NCBI GenBank assembly: GCA_947650285.1
Contig: CANTFL010000106.1
Coordinates: forward strand, 124,001-188,000
DNA from: Hyaloperonospora brassicae
Taxonomy: Eukaryota; Oomycota; Peronosporomycetes; Peronosporales; Peronosporaceae
DNA: 64,000 nt
Direction: 5' to 3'
A program made the position numbers and the translations under genes. The notes below the pieces were generated by a model. The model had not been told where the DNA came from. It made no database searches and saw only the letters and a list, made by a program, of their open reading frames with translations. Shown here piece after piece: positions 58,453-64,000 of this stretch (position 1 is its first letter; the number at the start of each line of letters is the position of its first letter).

Positions 58453-60893
58453 ACCACCTATGTATAACAACTTCTGAGCCACTCTACTCATATTATTCAC
58501 TATTTCTGAGCGCTAAGTGTACATGAGGTTTCGAAAACACAGACTCTTTTTATCTGTGTGAGTACGATGAATTTACATTCATCTGGTAAGAAGAACGCAT
58601 CAGCAAAAACTCAAGATAAACAGGGCATTTATCCTGATATAGTCCATTCAAAACAAGGCCCCGCACTATCGGCATTTGCTTTTTTTTACAAGTGAAACAT
58701 GACGGGCAAAGCAAACACTTTTGATTGAAATAAAACAGGCGTGTACAGCATAATAACACGCAAAATGAATGACTTATGAATCAGTTTATGTAGTTCAAGT
58801 GGAAGTAGATTTCCTACACTGGGCTTTTAAAAGCCTTTGAAATAATGCAATAATGGAATGAAGCTGAACACCCTTCGCAACCAAAACATGCTGTTAAAAC
58901 AAAATGTAAGATTATATACAAATTAAAACGATTACATGATGGTACATTATCACTTTTTTTATCTAATTAATAAATGTGCACCAAGGATATGTACCATAGG
59001 CACGAAATCACGCCCCTCTAATACACGTTTGGGATGCCATTCTTATGTATGTACTCTATAGTGTATAATTACATGACACGTATTACTTAAGTGATTTTGA
59101 GCAAAAAACTGTCATTTAATGGTGATTATTCGGTTTCGCAATGTATTGAATTTTTGTTTAGACAAGCAATCTTTTGCCTCAAAAACAGACTTACCAGGTC
59201 GCCATCATAACGGAGGTGAAAAAATTCAGACAACCCATCTATTCTGTGTTACCGTACTTTGAGCAATCAGTATGATCTGCTGTTTGATAATCTATAAAAC
59301 AGAGCGAACATGCCAACAAATTGAATTAATCACTTTGCGATCTTAATTCGAACATTTATTTTGCTGTACAACCAATCAATAATTAGCCTCTCGACCATTG
59401 ATATCCGATCATATTATTGGGCGACGTACTGGCTTTCGACCTTTTTCGCCACTAGCTTTCCGAAGAGAACCATATAGCTACACAATCTTTTCACAATTAA
59501 TATTTTTTCTTAAATATATGTCATAACATGCTACATCGGGTCGCACTTTGAGCACTTTTGTACGCGTCATTGAACACGGTGCCGACTTCTTTTATCCAAT
59601 TAAGACGTAATAGTTGAGACGAGACCGACACTTTGATGCAAAGGATAATTTAAAAGGATACGAAAGAGTATGAAGCAACGATGACTTGCGTTAAATTATA
59701 AAAACTCTGTAAGCCTCCACCAAAAGCGTCGCCACGAAGTTTTCTCCGTGCTATTGGAGTGTCTACAATGGATGTGTAGATTTTTAATTAATTGTAGAAG
59801 TGATGGAAGGAAGCAGATCACACGTGAATTAAGTGAATGATTCCAGCATGTGAAAAATTGGTCGTATTCTATTCTTTTGATGTGCATCGTTGGAATGTTT
59901 TCCGCGTAATGTAAGGTATTTAATGAAGTTTGTCAAATATTGAGTGTATCATTTCTTATCTGACAGTGCTTTTTGTAGGGTCAATATAAAACTGCTCTTC
60001 AATCATTATCCGATTTTAACTTCCGAATCATGTTGCTCCATATTTATGTGTAGCTTTAAAATGGATTCAATATTTACATAGCAGATACCGAGATTCGTGA
60101 AGGTTTCTGCGGCTTTGGCTCCCTGACAACAGTCAGTCCTAATTTTAAGCTTGTTTAATTGCATCTCATACATATTTATTGATGATTTACATGAAGGAAG
60201 ACTTTCTATACCTTTTCGCTGGCAGAGGATAATGAGTTATTTCAAAAAGTCCCTGTATCAATGAAACCAGATTAAACACAATTCTTAGCTCGCTCGCGCA
60301 CAAACTACTGCGGTATTCAGCGCTCGAAATAGCGGCGCATAACTGAAAATTTGAATACTGCAATGATTGATCATGGAAAGTGGGTTCGTCAATAAGGTGA
60401 ACGATACAACTGCGTCGATCGGGCATGCCCGATTACATAAACTTGATGTAATTATAAATTGGAACACCAGCAGTAGTAGATGCAGTTGATGTGGAAGCGA
60501 CGAACGAATCATACATACACGCCAAATAACAAAAACGATCAATTTCGTGTTAGCTTTCATATTTGCCAATTTGATAAATTGCACCTGTTGTAAAAAACGA
60601 GGCTGCAAGCTTTAGCATTCATTGCCACCTTCTTCGTTGATTGCAAAGATCAGTCGATAAGGATGTAATGACATACATATATTAGCAGACATCAGCTGGG
60701 CGTGAAAACTACCGAAACATTGATTTATCAAGCGCTTACGATCAGTAGTTACGATCATATTTGTGTCCGATAAAACGGGATAGTCCTGTTGCAAAACGAC
60801 GGTTTCCCGCTCTGTGACCATTTCTTGATTACATTTTGCAAAAGAGAAAAGATGACGTATATAATATTTTCCGCAATATCGGATTGTTATAAA
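58453..60893. other. Intergenic, no supported gene
   Basis: AT-rich sequence between copia D1 and the reductase gene. Minus frames such as 58550-58759, 59696-59887, 60285-60608 and 60612-60821 are short and without domains. The one at 60612 starts at ATG but shows no recognisable motif. A promoter for the reductase is expected at the right end. Confidence 0.45.
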
Positions 60894-60900
60894 TCATTTC
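60894..60900 (+). promoter_or_regulatory. Initiator-like motif of the reductase gene
   Basis: TCATTTC matches the oomycete initiator consensus YCATTYY and lies 33 bases before the ATG. A second match, CCATTTC, is at 60818-60824. Which one is used cannot be told from sequence. Confidence 0.4.
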
Positions 60901-60932
60901 TCCGCAGTCAGCCGACCCTCGTCGTCCTCGTG

Positions 60933-62023
60933 ATGGTTTCCACCGCGTCTCGCAAGGTCTTCTTTACTCGTAATGTGCCGTATGCAATAGGTAGGCCACC
61001 GGGAGTTCTTCTGCTTGGGGCATATTATTTGGGTCATGAAAACGGTTGACTTGCTGCTGTGTAGAGCAATTCCGTCAGCGACGTGGGCAGGCTCTTTTCG
61101 ATCCGCTCTTGGATGAGTCTTTTGCTTCTGAGGATTGCAGCATCCCACGCCAAGAATTTCTCGAGCGGGTAAAAGGATGTGCAGGAATCTTTTGCCTGAT
61201 AACGGACAAAGTTGATGCTGAAGTTCTAGACGCTGCTGGGCCTGCTCTTCGTGTGGTCTCCACAATGTCCGTTGGCTACAACCACATCGATGTGGATGCT
61301 TGTCGATCGCGTAACGTGAAAGTCGGTTACACCCCCGGTGTGTTGGACGCTTCGACTGCTGAGACAGCGGTTGCACTAACATTTGCAACCAAACGACGAC
61401 TGCTCGAGTGCGCGGCAAGCGCTAAAGCTGGAGAGTGGGGTGTCTGGCGGCCATTCAAGTATTGTGGATCCGATGTCACTGGCAGCACGGTTGGCGTAGT
61501 TGGTCTCGGACGGATTGGAACGACGTATGCACGCATGATGAAAAACGGCTTCAACTGCAAGATTCTGTACACTGGACCACGTGAGAAGCCCGGCAACGTT
61601 AAGTCGTTAGGAGGCGACCTCGATTCTGTCAAGTTTGTGGACATGCAGACGCTGTTGCGTGAAAGTGACATCGTAAGTCTTCATCAGCCACTAACAGATG
61701 TGACTCACGGAAGCTTTGGTGTGAGAGAGCTAGAAGTTATGAAACCTAGCGCTGTTTTGATAAACACTGGTCGAGGCGAGCTAGTAGAGCAGGATGCGCT
61801 TGTGCAAGCTCTCAGAGCCAAGTCAATTGCAGCTGCTGGCTTGGATGTGACGACGCCAGAACCGCTCTCCCCTACTCATCCATTGTTTGCGCTGAATAAT
61901 TGCGTTGTGATGCCACACATCGGCTCAGCCACGATGAAGACTAGGCAAGCCATGGCGGATATCGCTGTTGCTAATCTCATTGCCGGTGTCCGAGGTGAAG
62001 AGTTGCCAGCTGGAGTGTGCTAG
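60933..62023 (+). CDS. GRHPR: Glyoxylate/hydroxypyruvate reductase (D-2-hydroxyacid dehydrogenase)
   Basis: Two exons, 60933-60990 and 61065-62023, encode 338 residues, close to the 328 of human GRHPR. The enzyme family reduces glyoxylate and hydroxypyruvate with NAD(P)H to glycolate and D-glycerate, in cytosol or organelles. Exon 1 gives MVSTASRKVFFTRNVPYAI, matching the KVFVTR-type opening of the family. Without splicing the open frame begins only at a TTG (61046) and lacks this strand. In exon 2, STMSVGYNHID (about 85-95) is the substrate-loop motif and VGYTP follows. The Rossmann motif is GLGRIG at 166-171. The catalytic triad is Arg256 (TGRGE), Glu285 (TPEP) and His304 (PHIGSAT). All key residues are present, with no stops. 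This is the only clear housekeeping gene in the window, and it sits in a stretch free of transposons. Substrate preference among family members is inferred. Confidence 0.93.
60991..61064 (+). other. Phase-1 intron of the reductase gene (74 nt)
   Basis: Donor GTAGGC follows ...GCAATAG, and acceptor TGTGTAG precedes AGCAATTCC. A branch-like GGTTGAC lies near 61044-61050, 14 bases before the acceptor. Splicing restores the frame into exon 2, and the unspliced frame has a stop (TGA at 61048). The length fits the short introns usual in oomycetes. Confidence 0.8.
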
Positions 62024-64000
62024 TGTGTGAGGCCAACGAAAGGATGTCGATATGGACGCATAAGTTTTATTTTTGTGCCTCTGACTACTGAGTGAAACGA
62101 ACATAGTCGACCATAGCCGCTTATTGACCCTTTCGCAATGTACATAGGTAATTCTTTTGTCGTTAGCAGAGCCTCTACGAGGACTTGTGTATTACACCAG
62201 CGCTTAAGATTTTGAACAAGACGTTAAGAGTCTTGTCGATCGGAACGCGATATGTATCTCATGATTACCTCTGCGTAGTCGTCGCAACGACGATAGCGAC
62301 GTAGAGCGTATATACGCGACAAGACTGCAGAGCGGCCACAAACCTTTACAGCTGGTAGCGTAGTGAAATTTCGACAATTCGTTGGTACTGGTACAGTCGG
62401 CGTCTAAAGGAGCGCAGTTAGCATCAGAGAGAGTAGCCAAAATTGATTGATGGGAAGTGTGGGCGGTTCGGTTGCTTGCTGTCTAGAAGCGAGTAAATGC
62501 AGTAGGTATGGGGGAAATGTTGTGAAACCTCCTAGCCTTATTTATGTCGGTCAACCTCTAAAGGGGAAGCTATTGTAGATGCAGCGGTAAGTAAAGCATT
62601 AATGGCTGTACTTTCATTATACCACGCGAGGGTATCTGAGCGTCAGTAAGGATGACACTGGGGACGAGGGTGCACATGGAGCGGAGTCTGCCATCTTTCT
62701 AGTGTTAAAGATTGCTCCGAAGTTGAACGAGGAAGGCGGCTTCATAGCACAATGTTCAATGAGTGAGCACCAAGGTTTAAGGCGAATGCCGAATGGTCAG
62801 TAGGCATATTGCTCGACGAGGATGATAGAGACAAAATTCGTGCAATAAGGGTACGCGACTACTTCAAGTCGCCACATTGCACATTATATGTATATAAGCA
62901 TCGACGTTTGAAGCAATTGCGATTGCATCCAGCTGGGTGACGTTGTCGATTTCTAGCCGACTGTACGTTCGTCGCCAAAACAAGGCTGTGGTAAAGGGGG
63001 CGAATTAAGCTACGACAAAGACATGAGCGAGCGACAACACGACCTAGATTTATAGACATTTATATTTGTTGCAATTGATCAGTGTTAAAAAGCTCAGAAT
63101 TTACTCTACACATAGGCTTCAGAGTTGGATTATCTTGTAGACATCATTTCAATTGCGATCGACACGAACCTCACGTATTTATACACTTTTCACACGCTAC
63201 ATATACTCGTATCCCTTTGACAGACGTTTTTCAAACGTCCGAGCGTTGGGCTACTGTCGACGTTAATGCTTTATATGACATGTACCGTTGTTTTACCTAT
63301 AGACAATATCGACACACATTAGATGGTTTTTGCTGAGATCAGATAGGAGCGAAAGACTTTGATGGAATGTTCTCAACAGCAGTCTTTGACATTCAGTTGA
63401 ACTATGCATTATTGAATCATCATACCCTCAGCTAGCGATACCACACACACACAAGACAACGAGTTTTTCTAATATTTAACATGAACCCACGTACGGAAAG
63501 CGAACTACAACCATCAGGTCAGAGCCGTTTCACAACCATTCAAACGCCACTCGGCATCACGAGACATTTTCATGACGTGCCTGACCTGATCAAGTCAGGC
63601 GTGTCGATGGCAAAAGGTCGAATGAGACGTAATTGCAGAAATTAGCTGAGAAAATTGGTGGACAGGGTGCCGCGGATAATGAGTGGATATAAGGTAGTGT
63701 CTGATAAAGTACGAGTTTGTCCACGGTTCTTGTTAATGTACCGGTATAAATGCGTAATCGCTAACTGAACCTATCCAATGCAGCTCCCAAGCTATGATTT
63801 CTCCATGCTTCATTTGGATCTAATTTGAGGTACGATGCTTTGAGTGTTTCCACTCACTTTCCGGTATGGTGTTGTACAACCAACGGAAGTCTATACAACT
63901 CGTTGTTACACAAACAAAGATGCTTGTACGCAAGATAAGCTAGCCACCTATATAAAGTGGTGATCTTCATCTTAATCCATCTACATGACCGAAGATGCTA
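62024..64000. other. Downstream region, no supported gene
   Basis: After the reductase stop I see no assignable gene. Frames near 62610-62810 (plus) have coding-like composition (an SVSKDDTGDEGAHGAESA segment, then a different frame with LLDEDDRDKIRAIRVRDYF) and may be a decayed gene of unknown type. A 54-residue ATG frame at 63481-63645 is Ser/Arg-rich and unassigned. A short CA run is at 63447-63456. Confidence 0.4.

Noticed and set aside
49380..58457. Target-site duplication around copia D1
   Set aside because: The flanking pentamers ACTTC and ACCAC differ at two positions and cannot be claimed as a duplication.
61046..61064. Reductase starting at 61046
   Set aside because: That codon is TTG and lies inside the predicted intron. 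The conserved N-terminal strand is supplied by the upstream exon.

Overview
The window looks like an accessory, transposon-dominated stretch of an oomycete genome, most likely a downy mildew or another member of the Peronosporales. The basis is inference from protein resemblance. The Ty3/gypsy and Ty1/copia polyproteins read like those known from Phytophthora and Plasmopara. The one clear metabolic gene has a single short (74-nt) GT-AG intron and an oomycete-type initiator motif upstream. One intact secreted protein has the architecture of an oomycete effector. Only two genes look intact: a predicted secreted effector candidate (43708-44637, minus) and a glyoxylate/hydroxypyruvate reductase (60933-62023, plus, two exons). 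Nearly all other coding signal is decayed mobile-element sequence carrying stops and frameshifts.

Layout. 1-9 kb: mostly unannotatable sequence holding a dead pogo/Tigger-type DDE transposase (3.75-4.8 kb, minus), a 19-bp minisatellite (4.94-5.07 kb), a gypsy family-C leader and gag fragment (5.2-5.8 kb) and two solo gypsy LTRs (6.2 and 8.1 kb). 9.2-10.9 kb: an unassigned decayed coding stretch. 10.95-16.3 kb: decayed gypsy element A on the minus strand (integrase, RNase H, RT, protease, partial gag, tRNA primer site, 5' LTR), interrupted by a tRNA-like sequence. 20.7-26.8 kb: gypsy element B on the plus strand. A and B share a roughly 2.6-kb inverted block that is about 99 percent identical although both elements are dead and diverge strongly outside it. 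26.8-31.4 kb: unassigned decayed coding remnants, an LTR fragment, and a remnant rich in Arg-Ser and coiled coil. 31.6-38.0 kb: gypsy element C (LTR, gag with zinc knuckles, protease, linker, partial RT, then a 69-bp tandem repeat), abutting an inverted fragment of its own family at 38.0-38.9 kb.

38.9-42.7 kb is AT-rich and empty of recognisable genes. 42.76-43.61 kb is a solo LTR with a second LTR of the same superfamily inserted in it. The effector candidate ends about 100 bp from that nest. 47.4-47.85 kb is a textbook solo LTR with a perfect 5-bp target-site duplication. 49.39-58.45 kb is copia element D1, split by a complete but dead copia element D2 (50531-55055) with a perfect 5-bp duplication. 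The last 3 kb carries the reductase gene.

How the parts relate: successive waves of LTR retrotransposons inserted, recombined to solo LTRs, nested and decayed around two functional genes. The effector candidate lies inside the repeat-rich part, as is typical of oomycete two-speed genomes, and the housekeeping reductase lies at the quieter right edge. Several nominal open reading frames begin at TTG or GTG rather than ATG, so starts given here were reassessed from the sequence.
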